Positions 23,096 to 33,915 of a stretch of 48,095 nt of DNA are shown here, piece after piece; the stretch's first letter is position 1; every line of letters begins with the position of its first letter. The DNA is taken from positions 1 to 48,095 of the forward strand of contig JAMCQI010000113.1 of assembly GCA_023381515.1 (NCBI GenBank), read 5' to 3'. The notes beneath the pieces were generated by a model. It made no database searches, was not told the DNA's origin, and saw only the letters and a list, made by a program, of their open reading frames with translations. The stretch is from Chloroflexota bacterium (GTDB lineage Bacteria > Chloroflexota > Anaerolineae > UBA4142). The translations under genes and the position numbers were made by a program.

Positions 23096-25334
23096 GCACG
23101 GCACCCCCCTTGCCATTTCCGAGTTGAAATCCATTTTGAAAACAAACGGTGGGACTCTGCACGCGCTCGAGCAGAGCGGCTATATCGAACGGACCTGCAC
23201 CCCGCCCATGGTCATTCTGAAGCTAACGCCTACAGAAGCACAGGCGCGAGCCCTCCAAATGCGAGGCGCAGAGAAATACCACGCCATCGTCGATTTTCTG
23301 CGCCGCGAACAAGGCGCGGTCTGGGTGAGCAGGCTGTATGCCGCGACCGACTGCACCCGCCATGACCTGGACAAGTTGGCCGCAAGCGGCATTGTCGCGC
23401 TGGAAGAGCAAGAGACATGGCGCGACTCACTCGCAGGCCGGGAGTTTGTTGCGGCCACGCCGCCCCGATTGACACCCGAGCAGATGGCAGCGCTGGAGCA
23501 GATCGTCTCCAAGCTCCACGCGGAGGTCCCGCCGGAAAGCCGACCGGAGCGGCCAGCCCTTTTACCCAAACCCGTCGTTTTTTTGCTGCACGGCGTGACC
23601 GGGAGCGGCAAGACTGAGATCTATTTGAGCGCGCTGGAACGAACAATACGGTTGGGCCGACAGGGCATTGTCCTGGTTCCGGAGATTTCTTTGACTCCGC
23701 AGACGATCCGGCGATTTGGCGCGCGGTTCCCTCGCATTGCCGTTCTCCATTCACGCCTGGGCGAAGGCGAACGCTACGATACCTGGCGGCGCTGTCGGGA
23801 CGGTTTGATCGACATCGTCATCGGCTCTCGCTCGGCTCTTTTTGCTCCCCTGCCGAACCTGGGTCTGATCGTTCTGGATGAAGAACACGAGCCGGCCTAC
23901 AAACAAGAGGCTACACCACACTATCATGCCCGGGCCGTCGCGCTTGCGATGGCCGAACGCCTCGGCTGCGCGGTCGTCCTCGGGAGTGCGACGCCAGACC
24001 TCGAGACGTACTACCGGGCAGCTCACGGCGAGTTCCAACTTCTCGAGCTTCCCCAGAGAATTATGGGTCATGGAGAGCAAACCCAGAAGGGAGGAGATGG
24101 TAGTCACTCCGCAAAACCCACCAGGTCTCCGCTTTGCGCCGGGAAGGCAGAAAGCAAAAGGTCCGAGCCAAGCGGCGATCCCGTAATTGACCTCGCGATT
24201 TCGAGCGGGGCCTACTCTGCAGAATCTCCAGATCCCGCGCTCTTTGCGGGACTAGAGGCAGAATCAAAGGCGCCACCCGTGATGAGCGAGAGAACAACAC
24301 AATATTTAGAGCTTCCGCCGGTCCAAGTGGTCGACTTGCGAGCGGAACTCAAGACGGGCAACCGCTCGATCTTTTCGCGTGCGCTGCAATACGAGATGAC
24401 ACGTGCGCTCGCGGCGCGCGAACAGATCATCCTCTTTTTGAACCGGCGGGGGAGCGCGACGTTTATCCTCTGCCGCGACTGCGGTTATGTGAGTCGCTGC
24501 CGCCGCTGCGACAACCCCATGACTTTTCATGCCGCCAGCGACCAACTCATCTGCCATCACTGTAATCGGCGGGAACGAGTACCTGCCAAATGCCCCTCTT
24601 GTGGAAGCACGCGCATCCGTTACTTTGGGATCGGCACGCAGCGCGTCGAGCTAGAGTGCAAGGCCATGTTCCCTCAAGCCCGCCTGCTCCGCTGGGATTT
24701 CGACGCGACGCGTGGGAAAGGGTCTCACGAAACGATCCTGGAAGAGTTTGTCGAGCACCGGGCGGATATCCTGATCGGCACCCAGATGATCGCCAAAGGG
24801 CTCGATCTGCCGAAGGTAACGCTTGTTGGTGTCGTCAGCGCCGATACAGCCCTCAACTTGCCGGATTTCCGGGCGGGCGAAAGGACATTTCAACTTCTGA
24901 CCCAGGTGGCCGGAAGAGCAGGACGCAGTGCTCTGGGCGGCAAGGTCATTGTCCAAACCTACAACCCGGGCCATTATGCCATTCAGGCGGCTTCCCATCA
25001 CGACTATCGAACCTTTTATGAACGCGAGATCCAGTTCCGGCGCGAGCAGGATTATCCTCCTTTTAGCCGGCTCATCCGGCTCTTGTACACCGACGCCAAT
25101 GTGCGTCGCGCGCAGGGCGCCGCGGAGGAGCTGCGCAAATTACTCGCCACCCGGATTGCCCAGCGCGGTCTCGTCCTCGATCTTGTCGGCCCAGCCCCCG
25201 CCTTTTTTCACCGCTTGCGTGGCGAGTACCGTTACCACATCCTCATTCGCGGCCGCAACCCACACGAACTCCTTGCCGATATGGCCTTGCCGCTGGGTTG
25301 GCGGGTAGACGTGGATCCGGTGAGCCTGCTGTGA
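23082..25334 (+). CDS. priA: PriA C-terminal part (helicase), downstream of the frameshift
   Basis: 750 codons open from GTG 23082. Contents in order: winged-helix region; helicase motif I LHGVTGSGKTEIYLSALE; motif II as DEEHEP; the cysteine-rich zinc-binding insert with pairs in CRDCGYVSRCRRC, ICHHCN and KCPSCG; then IGTQMIAKGLDLP and the C-terminal domain. PriA restarts replication at abandoned forks. Odd feature: between LLELPQRI and LELPPVQVVDLRAEL, normally nearly adjacent, there is an insert of about 80 residues (bases 24061-24300) of low complexity, rich in Ser, Glu, Ala and Lys, and with a GC palindrome. Apart from that the helicase is complete. No good ribosome site precedes 23082, so it is best regarded as the second half of a broken or mis-sequenced gene. 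Confidence 0.9.
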   Translation: MYLREHGTPLAISELKSILKTNGGTLHALEQSGYIERTCTPPMVILKLTPTEAQARALQMRGAEKYHAIVDFLRREQGAVWVSRLYAATDCTRHDLDKLAASGIVALEEQETWRDSLAGREFVAATPPRLTPEQMAALEQIVSKLHAEVPPESRPERPALLPKPVVFLLHGVTGSGKTEIYLSALERTIRLGRQGIVLVPEISLTPQTIRRFGARFPRIAVLHSRLGEGERYDTWRRCRDGLIDIVIGSRSALFAPLPNLGLIVLDEEHEPAYKQEATPHYHARAVALAMAERLGCAVVLGSATPDLETYYRAAHGEFQLLELPQRIMGHGEQTQKGGDGSHSAKPTRSPLCAGKAESKRSEPSGDPVIDLAISSGAYSAESPDPALFAGLEAESKAPPVMSERTTQYLELPPVQVVDLRAELKTGNRSIFSRALQYEMTRALAAREQIILFLNRRGSATFILCRDCGYVSRCRRCDNPMTFHAASDQLICHHCNRRERVPAKCPSCGSTRIRYFGIGTQRVELECKAMFPQARLLRWDFDATRGKGSHETILEEFVEHRADILIGTQMIAKGLDLPKVTLVGVVSADTALNLPDFRAGERTFQLLTQVAGRAGRSALGGKVIVQTYNPGHYAIQAASHHDYRTFYEREIQFRREQDYPPFSRLIRLLYTDANVRRAQGAAEELRKLLATRIAQRGLVLDLVGPAPAFFHRLRGEYRYHILIRGRNPHELLADMALPLGWRVDVDPVSLL

Positions 25335-25337
25335 GGC

Positions 25338-25366
25338 GACCGGTCTCGGCTTAAGAGGGGTTTTTT
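25338..25366 (+). terminator. Likely terminator after priA
   Basis: A weak stem (ACC..TCTC with GAGG..GGT, loop about GGCTTAA) followed by six Ts. The stem is short, so the call rests largely on the T-run and its position just past the priA stop. Confidence 0.4.
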
Positions 25367-25375
25367 GCGATAATC

Positions 25376-25400
25376 GCGCCGACGCTCACGGCGTCGGCGC
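25376..25400. repeat. 10-bp perfect hairpin around the GT2 stop codon
   Basis: GCGCCGACGC-TCACG-GCGTCGGCGC; the loop holds the stop codon of the minus-strand glycosyltransferase gene. There is no T-run on either side. It could protect the 3' end of that message or block converging transcription from priA. Confidence 0.6.
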
Positions 25401-27893
25401 AGGTGTCGGGGCCACGGGCGCTGGGAGGATTGGTGCGACAGGTGCAAGAGTGGGCACCGGAGTCGCCGGCGGAGGTATCGGCGCTGGAGGGACAGGCGTT
25501 GCGGTCGGCAACGGAATAGGTGTTGCAGGCAAAGGCACCGGCGTTGGAGCAAGCAGTGTCGCCGTTGGTGTGGGTGTGGGTGTGGGTGTCGGCGACAGAG
25601 TGGGTGCTGGTAACAGAGTGGGCGTTGGCGTTGGGGCCACGGAAGTTGCCGTCGGCAACGGCGTGGGCGTTGAGGGCAGCAGTGTCGCCGTCGGCAACGG
25701 CGTGGGCGTTGGGGGCAGCAGTGTCGCCGTCGGCTTTGGCGTCGCCGTTTCCGTCAGTGTTGGAGTGATAGCTGGGGTGGACGTTGCCGTGACGGGCGGC
25801 GTGGGCGAGGGACGCTCAGTTCGGGTGGGCGAAGGGGTGATAGTCGGCGCGACCACGGGCAAAGGTGTCGGGCTGCGCGTGGGTGAAGGTGTCGGTGTGC
25901 GAACAATAGGTGCGAGCGCCGGCGGTGGCTGCAGAACTACATAACCAGGTGTTTGCTTGGGTTGCGGCCAGAGAGAGGCGACGAGGACGATGAGGGCGAG
26001 AATCAGCGCAACAGCACCAAATTGCAGACCGGTGCGACCCTCGTTGACATAGACGCCGCGGATGGCGCCGCGGTCTGGCACCGGTGACACCGGTGCACCT
26101 CTATTTTCTTGGCTCAGCAGGCTATGAAAGGGCGCAGATAGGTAAATCGACGTTTGCGAAAGGCACAACAAGAGCAGCGCCGCTGCAAAGATGGACGGCG
26201 TACGCGCCAGGACGGCTAGTCCCCCTACGAGACAAAGCATTCCCACGAGAGTCTCCCAAGTCGTGATCCGGATCGCGCGCAGCCATGCGAGCTTTGACAC
26301 GACCTTGGGCGTCCGCAGGAAAACCCCGCGCGGACGTATGATGGCTTGCGCACATGCGAGCGCGACCACCCACGTCAGACTGAACCAAAGTGTCAGCGCG
26401 TAGAGCGCGCGTTTCCAAGTGATACCAAGCGCATGACGCAATCCCCATAGCGCGCGGAGCAGATTGGTTCCAATCAAGAGCAGTGGCAGAACGATGAACG
26501 CCTCGGTCGTCGGGCGTAGAAAAACGCTGTGCCCCGTGAGCACGAGAATCAGGGTAGTGAGAACAACGACAGTGAAGAACATGGTCAAGAGTTCATTGAA
26601 CCACTGCAAGCCCGCCACCAGAAAGAAATAGCGCTGCGCGCCGGTGAGCCGGCTGTCAGGGTCGATCCAGCGAGCCCAGGGCATCATCTTGCCCCAGTGC
26701 TTTTTCAAAATCTGCACGCCCCCGAAGGTCCACCGAAAGCGCTGCTTTTTCATTCCGTCGAAATCGAGCGGCATCAGACCGCGCCCGTATGACCGATTCA
26801 CATAGAGTGAAGAGTACCCCCGATCCAGAATACGGAGGCTCGCTTCCGCGTCCTCGGTGATGCACCATTCGTCCCAGCCGCCGATTTCCTCCAGGACCGT
26901 CTTGCGAATTAGCCCCATCGTGCCGCAAAAGATGATTGCATTTCGTTCATTGCGGGCGGGCATCGATAGCGCAAAGAAATATCTATAGCCGTCGTAGGCC
27001 GCCTGGAAATAGCGGTTTTGCTTATAGTCCCGATAATCTTGCGGCGCTTGCACAAACGCCATTTTAGGATCGGTGAAATAGGGGACGATACGTTTCAAAT
27101 AATCGGGCTCGACAAGATAATCCGCATCGACCACTCCGATAATCTCTGCCGCCGGGTCCGTCAAAGTCAGCGCAAAGTTCAGTGCGCCCGATTTATAGCC
27201 GGGCCAGCGCTCGAGGTGAACCACTTTGAATCCTAGCTCGCGGCACAAACCCGCAAGCGGCTGCCATGTTGACTCATCCGGCGTATTGTTGTCGACCAGG
27301 ATCACCTCATAGTTCGGATAATCCAGACGGGAGAGGGCGCGCAGTGTTTGCGCGACCAGTTCGGGCGGCTCATTGTAGGCAGGGACATGCAGGGAGACCA
27401 TCGGAGCAAACGAGCCCAGCGGGGCAAGTGTGGCGCGGCGCCTCCATCGGACACGGCACAATACGTCCAGAACCTCAAAGGCGTAACTCAGCGACAGCGC
27501 GAGTGCCAATGTCTCCAGGATGAACAGAAAAAGGGAGAAGACGAACGCGGCCGGCGAGAGCGGACTGAACGCGGTGACGGCAAACGCATAGACCAGATAG
27601 AGAATACTTGCCCAGACGGCTGAGACGAACAGCGCCTGGCCGGGGGGATTCCAATCGGGCAAGCGCAGACTAATGATCAATCCAAAGGCCAGCACGACCA
27701 GGCTCTCGATCGTGACTTGGGCCCGAACCCCAAATGTGCTGAGCGCAATGATCGCTCCGGAGGCGACCACGAGAATCATGTAAAAGAAGGAGAGGAAAAA
27801 ACCGGTGCGCCGAAAGTGCCTCCCGATTGCGAGTGTAAGCGCAAAAGAAAGCAGGAGCCAAATCCCGGCAAGTAGGACAGCTCGTGTGAGCAT
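25386..27893 (-). CDS. Cellulose-synthase-like family 2 glycosyltransferase with a Thr/Pro-rich tail
   Basis: 835 residues from ATG at 27893, three bases past the stop of the TPR gene. Membrane segments: about four at 1-150; then the cytosolic GT-A domain (165-395), then further segments to about 615. The processive-GT2 residues are present: DNNTPDES near 200, DxD (Asp256, Asp258) in VVDADY, Asp348 in ITEDAE and QRFRW (Gln384-Trp388), the set used by cellulose, curdlan and related synthases. A final TM (about 635-655) leads to a tail of about 170 residues made almost wholly of Thr, Pro, Ala and Leu (PTPTPLPTATLLPS), which must lie outside the cell and is partly encoded by 39-bp DNA repeats. 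The tail is unlike normal BcsA (no PilZ). It is likely to make an extracellular beta-glucan or similar chain; GH9 lies upstream in the same direction. Confidence 0.88.
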   Translation of the reverse strand: MLTRAVLLAGIWLLLSFALTLAIGRHFRRTGFFLSFFYMILVVASGAIIALSTFGVRAQVTIESLVVLAFGLIISLRLPDWNPPGQALFVSAVWASILYLVYAFAVTAFSPLSPAAFVFSLFLFILETLALALSLSYAFEVLDVLCRVRWRRRATLAPLGSFAPMVSLHVPAYNEPPELVAQTLRALSRLDYPNYEVILVDNNTPDESTWQPLAGLCRELGFKVVHLERWPGYKSGALNFALTLTDPAAEIIGVVDADYLVEPDYLKRIVPYFTDPKMAFVQAPQDYRDYKQNRYFQAAYDGYRYFFALSMPARNERNAIIFCGTMGLIRKTVLEEIGGWDEWCITEDAEASLRILDRGYSSLYVNRSYGRGLMPLDFDGMKKQRFRWTFGGVQILKKHWGKMMPWARWIDPDSRLTGAQRYFFLVAGLQWFNELLTMFFTVVVLTTLILVLTGHSVFLRPTTEAFIVLPLLLIGTNLLRALWGLRHALGITWKRALYALTLWFSLTWVVALACAQAIIRPRGVFLRTPKVVSKLAWLRAIRITTWETLVGMLCLVGGLAVLARTPSIFAAALLLLCLSQTSIYLSAPFHSLLSQENRGAPVSPVPDRGAIRGVYVNEGRTGLQFGAVALILALIVLVASLWPQPKQTPGYVVLQPPPALAPIVRTPTPSPTRSPTPLPVVAPTITPSPTRTERPSPTPPVTATSTPAITPTLTETATPKPTATLLPPTPTPLPTATLLPSTPTPLPTATSVAPTPTPTLLPAPTLSPTPTPTPTPTATLLAPTPVPLPATPIPLPTATPVPPAPIPPPATPVPTLAPVAPILPAPVAPTPAPTP
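25648..25734. repeat. 39-bp tandem repeat encoding the Thr/Pro tail
   Basis: Copies 25648-25686 and 25687-25725, with a partial third; the unit encodes 13 residues (LPTATLLP.TPTP), so copy number can vary without shifting the frame. Confidence 0.75.
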
Positions 27894-27896
27894 CGA

Positions 27897-28493
27897 CTAA
27901 CCCAACCAATGGAGCAGGAGTAAACCAAACAACCCTGCGCCGATCAAAGCGATCCCAGATGCCAGGGCCAAGGCAACCGTTGCGACGCGCCGATCGCGCT
28001 CCAGTCCCGGCCCGCGCGCCACACCCCACGCGTGCGGAATCACGAGGAAAGCAAGAACAAGAGCCCCTATTCCCGCGGGAATCAGGCCGAGCGCCATCAG
28101 CCCAACCCAGCGCGCTACGCGCTCCGCCTCGCTAAGCTTTATGGGGGGATAGGGGGCGGGTTGGCTTCTCGATTTAGGGACGACGATGGGCCGCGAATGC
28201 CGCAATGAGACGATATAGTTCTGATCCGTTTCGGCGACGAATTCTACAAAAGGGTCGTTCTTGAGCCGAGCCGAGAGCACGTGCAGAAGCGCCGCCTGGA
28301 CCGCGGGGTCATCGGGCTTTAAATCGACCGCATGCTCAATGTCTTCGAGCGCGGCACGCGCGTCCGGCTCGGTGTCGCTTAAACGCAGCCAGGCTTGGAC
28401 ATTGCCCGGATCAGACGCGACCATTTGTCTAAAGTATTCGTGCGCACTTTCGTCAACCCGGTGCGCAACCGGAGTGTTAGGTATGCTATTCAT
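27897..28493 (-). CDS. TPR-type membrane protein next to GT2
   Basis: 198 residues from ATG at 28493; TTG at 28544 would add 17 but would start in the arm of a small dyad. Residues 1-95 look like two or more TPR helices (AWLRLSDTEPDARAALEDIE, HAVDLKPDDPAVQAALL), followed by a basic Pro-rich cytosolic stretch and two hydrophobic segments (about 130-155 and 170-195). It reads as a soluble helical sensor or scaffold anchored by a C-terminal hairpin. Its stop is three bases from the GT2 start, so it probably assists that enzyme, as TPR partners do in cellulose/alginate synthases. No family name can be given. Confidence 0.6.
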   Translation of the reverse strand: MNSIPNTPVAHRVDESAHEYFRQMVASDPGNVQAWLRLSDTEPDARAALEDIEHAVDLKPDDPAVQAALLHVLSARLKNDPFVEFVAETDQNYIVSLRHSRPIVVPKSRSQPAPYPPIKLSEAERVARWVGLMALGLIPAGIGALVLAFLVIPHAWGVARGPGLERDRRVATVALALASGIALIGAGLFGLLLLHWLG

Positions 28494-28522
28494 ATCGACG
28501 ATCGAAACCGGTGAGGATGTAG

Positions 28523-28539
28523 CCCCTTGTTCCAAGGGG
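28523..28539. promoter_or_regulatory. Small dyad ahead of the TPR gene
   Basis: CCCCTTG-TTC-CAAGGGG, perfect 7-bp arms, about 30 bases before the TPR ATG. It may be an operator or a leader hairpin. Confidence 0.35.
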
Positions 28540-28608
28540 AGCAAGAGCTACTGAAAGGGTATTATTGTGAAAACGTTGCAGTGCTCGCGACCGTTACACC
28601 TGGCAAGG

Positions 28609-30696
<2,088 letters not shown>

Positions 30697-30794
30697 TCAA
30701 GAGCTGTGGGGTTTCGTCAACGGTGGGGCGTCAGTATACCCAGAGTCTACTCGCAACGCAAGTTTGCGGCCGGGCCAGAGCGGCTGCTCGTTGG

Positions 30795-30823
30795 TTGTCT
30801 GATAAAGGGAAACGCGGTAGAAT
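30795..30823 (+). promoter_or_regulatory. Promoter for the DUF2142 gene, possibly giving leaderless mRNA
   Basis: TTGTCT (30795), 17-bp spacer, TAGAAT (30818). The predicted start is 30830-30831, the A of the ATG at 30831, so translation would be leaderless from there. Confidence 0.35.
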
Positions 30824-30830
30824 GGGCAAA

Positions 30831-32303
30831 ATGGATAGCTCAGACCTGCTCCAGGGAGCAAACTCTTTGCCTCGCTTGTTTTTGGCGCTGATCATTGTCG
30901 TGTACGTGGCGCTGGGCTTGCTTTATGCGGCCAACACACCCATGTGGCAGGCGCCTGACGAGCCAGCCCAGTTTAACTATATCCGCACGATCGGCGACAC
31001 GGGGACCCTGCCGGTCCTGGTCCCCGGGGATTATGACCAGGGATATCTTGAAAAGATAAAGGCCAAACATTTTCCCCCGTCGATGTCGATCGATTCGATC
31101 CGCTACGAGTCTTACCAACCTCCCCTCTATTATCTCGCCGCCACCCCGATCTATCTTGCCGCGCGTCCGGGAGGGCTGGACGCCGAAGTGCTCGCCCTCC
31201 GGCTCTTTTCTGTCCTGCTCGAGGCGATAGTTCTAGTCCTTGGCTATATCATCCTCCGCGAACTCATGAACGATCCTTGGGTGGCGCTGGCCGCGGTCGG
31301 TTTGATGGCAACAGTGCCGATGCACATTGCCATCACCGCCTCCATCAGCAGTGACACGGCTGCCGAACTGGTCCTTGCACTCATCCTCTTGATTTCTCTT
31401 CGACGGGCGAGTAGAATGGTCTCGGATCGCCGGTATGTCTTGCTGGGCGGCCTCCTTTTCGGGGCCGCACTATTGACCAAATCGACAGCATATCTGCCCG
31501 GAGCTCTGCTGTTGGCGGGTGGAGAGGTGGCGCGTCGGCTGAATGACCGCAATGGTCCTGATTCAAGAACACTTGCACCGCACGCCCCGCCGGGTCCCGC
31601 GGGCGATCGCGGGATGACGGATCCCGCGGGGGATCGCGGGGCAAGTGCAGGTGTCGAAAATCGAAAATCGGTAATCGTATACTTGACGAACCTTGTTCCG
31701 CTGTTTCTTATTAGCCTTGTCATCTCTAGCCCGATGCTTATTCGTAATCTGCTCACCTACGGCCTCACGGACCCTCTGGGGCTCGGACGACACAATGCCG
31801 TCGTAATTGGCCAGCCGACAACGGCCCAGCTCATTAGGGATTATGGGCTACTACGTGTCGTTTCCGATTTCGTCACCATCAGCTTCAAATCGTTCTGGGC
31901 GCAGTTTGGTTGGATGGGAGTCCCGGTGAACGATCGCATCTATGTCTTGCTGTTCGCGCTCACCGCCCTGGCCGTGCTCGGCTTGGCACTATACGTGACG
32001 CGGGTGCTGCGCAACCGCGAGCTCTTATCCCCAACGCAGTCGGCAGGCATGGTCCTCCTCGCGGCGATGCTCGCTGCGGGAATCGTCGATTATGTTCTCT
32101 ACAATTTCGAATTCTTTCAAGCACAGGGGCGCTACCTTTTTGCCGTGATCATTCCGATTGCGCTCTTTATCATCATTGGCTGGCGAGAACTCGTCGCGGA
32201 GCTCCATGCCAAGCTGCTCTTTGTTCTTTTCTATGCGGGAATGGTGGCACTCGACCTCGCCTGCCTCTTTCTTTTTATCGTTCCGCAACTGAGAGTGGGG
32301 TGA
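30831..32303 (+). CDS. DUF2142/GT39-like multi-pass membrane glycosyltransferase
   Basis: 490 residues from ATG at 30831 (ATG at 30822 also open). Eleven or so hydrophobic segments; the first is followed by MWQAPDEPAQFNYI, the D-E-P-A-H/Q motif in the outer loop of GT-C/DUF2142 enzymes, in which Asp-Glu is catalytic or metal-binding. The next loop has SYQPPLYYLAATPIYL. The family uses polyprenyl-phosphate sugars to decorate lipids or proteins in the outer space; the acceptor is not known. Odd feature: the loop near residues 245-285 has a 27-bp tandem DNA repeat with palindromes (31595-31641), encoding PAGDRG twice, and then ENRKSV. It diverges from GH9; the next gene starts four bases past its stop. 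Confidence 0.8.
   Translation: MDSSDLLQGANSLPRLFLALIIVVYVALGLLYAANTPMWQAPDEPAQFNYIRTIGDTGTLPVLVPGDYDQGYLEKIKAKHFPPSMSIDSIRYESYQPPLYYLAATPIYLAARPGGLDAEVLALRLFSVLLEAIVLVLGYIILRELMNDPWVALAAVGLMATVPMHIAITASISSDTAAELVLALILLISLRRASRMVSDRRYVLLGGLLFGAALLTKSTAYLPGALLLAGGEVARRLNDRNGPDSRTLAPHAPPGPAGDRGMTDPAGDRGASAGVENRKSVIVYLTNLVPLFLISLVISSPMLIRNLLTYGLTDPLGLGRHNAVVIGQPTTAQLIRDYGLLRVVSDFVTISFKSFWAQFGWMGVPVNDRIYVLLFALTALAVLGLALYVTRVLRNRELLSPTQSAGMVLLAAMLAAGIVDYVLYNFEFFQAQGRYLFAVIIPIALFIIIGWRELVAELHAKLLFVLFYAGMVALDLACLFLFIVPQLRVG
31595..31641. repeat. Two 27-bp palindromic units within the DUF2142 gene
   Basis: TCCCGCG-GGCGAT-CGCGGGA and TCCCGCG-GGGGAT-CGCGGGG, exactly 27 bp apart, each a 6-7 bp hairpin. 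The reading frame is kept. Confidence 0.75.
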
Positions 32304-32307
32304 ACCG

Positions 32308-32616
32308 ATGGGCCTGTTCAGCGGCCTCAAGAGATTGATCCCGTCCTCGCGGGAAGGGAATGCCAACGTCCTGTGGCTGTATGTGCGCTGTGGCAAGTGC
32401 GGCACGCCGCTTGCGGTGCGCGTGAACCTGGCGAATGAACTGAGCGCGGACTATGAGAACGGCGGCTATACGCTGCATAAGGAGATGATGGACAGCAAGT
32501 GCTTTTCCCTCATGCACGCCCGCCTGCGCTTGGACGATCAACGCAAGATCATCGAGCAGACGATCGAGGGAGGCGAGTTTATCACGGAGCTGGAATTCAA
32601 GTCAATGAGCCAATGA
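32308..32616 (+). CDS. Conserved-type small CxxC protein, unknown function
   Basis: 102 residues, start ATG 32308, four bases past the DUF2142 stop, with GTGGGGTG upstream. It contains VRCGKCGTPLAVRVN, a half zinc-knuckle, and a second Cys in DSKCFSLMHARL; the end is a charged helix (QRKIIEQTIEGGEFI). No membrane segment. I do not recognise a named family. Its last codons merge into the CAAT octamer array. Confidence 0.6.
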   Translation: MGLFSGLKRLIPSSREGNANVLWLYVRCGKCGTPLAVRVNLANELSADYENGGYTLHKEMMDSKCFSLMHARLRLDDQRKIIEQTIEGGEFITELEFKSMSQ

Positions 32617-32656
32617 GCCAATTGACCAATACGTCAATCGGTCAATGCGTCAATTG
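32601..32656. repeat. Array of seven CAAT octamers
   Basis: GTCAATGA, GCCAATGA, GCCAATT, GACCAATAC, GTCAATCG, GTCAATGC, GTCAATTG: seven units of 7-9 bases running through the stop codon of the small CxxC gene. Function unknown. Confidence 0.75.
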
Positions 32657-32680
32657 TGTTGGTAGTCAGGGGTTGACCGA

Positions 32681-33781
32681 ATGGCGCTAAATGCAGAGAA
32701 CGAGGAGATGTATCCATACTGCCTCAAGCCGGTCATTAAGGTCAAGGTGTGGGGCGGACGGCATCTGGAAGAACTCGTCGGCAAGGAGCTCCCTCCCGGA
32801 AAGATGATTGGAGAGACATGGGAAGCGTGGGAGGGATGCCTTATCGAGAATGGGCCGGCGCGCGGAGAGACGCTGGCTCACCAGATAGAGATGGACCCCG
32901 CCGGAGTGCTCGGCCTGCGTCTCGCCAAGGAAAAAAGGTTTCCGCTTCTCTTCAAGTTCATCGATGCCCAAGATGATTTGTCGGTGCAGGTCCATCCCGA
33001 CGACGCACAAGCTCAAGTGATGGAGCACTATCCATTTGGCAAGACGGAGGCTTGGTACATCCTGGACGCCGCCCCGAATGCAAACCTTATCCTCGGTTTC
33101 AAACGGGATGTGGGACCGGAGGAGGTTCATTCCGGCATTCGCAACAACAGTCTGGTGGATCTCCTCTCCCTTGTGCCCGTTCAACGCGGAGATGTTCTTT
33201 TCGTCCCTGCCGGAACAGTCCACGCAATTAGCAAGGGAATCGTCCTCGCAGAAATTCAAGAGAATTCGGACATCACGTACCGCCTTTACGATTGGGGACG
33301 GCAAGACAAGAGCCGGGCGCTTCACGTTGACCAATCGCTCGGGGTGGCCAATCTCAAACAAATGGCCGAACCCAAGATACCTCCCTTGTCAATCAAGCAT
33401 CTGGAGTACGAAGAGTGGTACCTGGTCGCGTGCCGCTATTTTGTCTTGCAGCGTCTAGATGTGCGACAGACCACGCCCGGCTTGCCGACCAATGGCAAGT
33501 TTCATATCCTTTCGGTAGTTCAAGGGCAAGTCGAGCTACTGTACGGACCATCGTATGACAAGACCGTTACCGCAGGACTCGGCCAAACCCTGCTAATCCC
33601 CGCCGGTCTTGGCGGATACAAGATAGCTCCCACGGTGCAACCGTGCCGGCTACTGAGAGCCTTTGTGCCGGACCTGAACGAGGAGGTGTTAGAGCCGTTG
33701 ATCAAAGCCGGGTACGGTGCGCCAAGGGTGGCGCGGCTGAGCGGGTCAGTGGCTGAACATAATGACCTGCTCCCCTTTTAG
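32681..33781 (+). CDS. manA: Class I mannose-6-phosphate isomerase
   Basis: 366 residues from ATG 32681 (AGGGG eight bases upstream); ATG at 32708 is less likely because GAGGAG touches it. Cupin-type PMI: KPVIKVKVWGG at the start, KFIDAQDDLSVQVHPDD (metal ligands Gln and His), FGKTEAWYIL (Glu ligand) and DVLFVPAGTVHAISKG (His ligand); QENSDITYRLYDWGR is the usual substrate-site motif. It interconverts mannose-6-phosphate and fructose-6-phosphate with zinc, feeding GDP-mannose or glycolysis. It could connect with the alpha-mannosidase and with glycan assembly by the adjacent membrane enzyme. It ends with a good terminator. Confidence 0.93.
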   Translation: MALNAENEEMYPYCLKPVIKVKVWGGRHLEELVGKELPPGKMIGETWEAWEGCLIENGPARGETLAHQIEMDPAGVLGLRLAKEKRFPLLFKFIDAQDDLSVQVHPDDAQAQVMEHYPFGKTEAWYILDAAPNANLILGFKRDVGPEEVHSGIRNNSLVDLLSLVPVQRGDVLFVPAGTVHAISKGIVLAEIQENSDITYRLYDWGRQDKSRALHVDQSLGVANLKQMAEPKIPPLSIKHLEYEEWYLVACRYFVLQRLDVRQTTPGLPTNGKFHILSVVQGQVELLYGPSYDKTVTAGLGQTLLIPAGLGGYKIAPTVQPCRLLRAFVPDLNEEVLEPLIKAGYGAPRVARLSGSVAEHNDLLPF

Positions 33782-33799
33782 GAGGCAACTGCAAGGCAG

Positions 33800-33833
33800 C
33801 CGGCGGCACATTCAGTGTCGCCGGGTCATTTTA
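33800..33833 (+). terminator. Intrinsic terminator of manA
   Basis: 10-bp stem CCGGCGGCAC-ATTCA-GTGTCGCCGG (one G-U pair), then GTCATTTTATT, 19 bases past the stop. Confidence 0.75.
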
Positions 33834-33855
33834 TTGCAAAGATTGTGAATAACTA

Positions 33856-33884
33856 TTGACAAAATTCGCTCTTTGTTGTACAAT
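33856..33884 (+). promoter_or_regulatory. Strong sigma70-type promoter of the SHOCT/Toastrack operon
   Basis: TTGACA (33856), 17-bp spacer, TACAAT (33879). Start near 33891, 25 bases before ATG 33916. The seven genes to 39420 follow without a terminator. Confidence 0.75.
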
Positions 33885-33915
33885 ATTTGCGCTCTTTCGA
33901 GAAGGATTTGAAGCT

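Noticed and set aside
25560..25760. Short repeats resembling a CRISPR array
   Set aside because: The units are in-frame codon repeats without unique spacers of constant size.
25450..25944. Long plus-strand ORF rich in Gly and Val opposite the GT2 tail
   Set aside because: It is the antisense reading of the Thr/Pro repeat (ACN/CCN codons read as GGN/GTN); no ribosome site and no domain.
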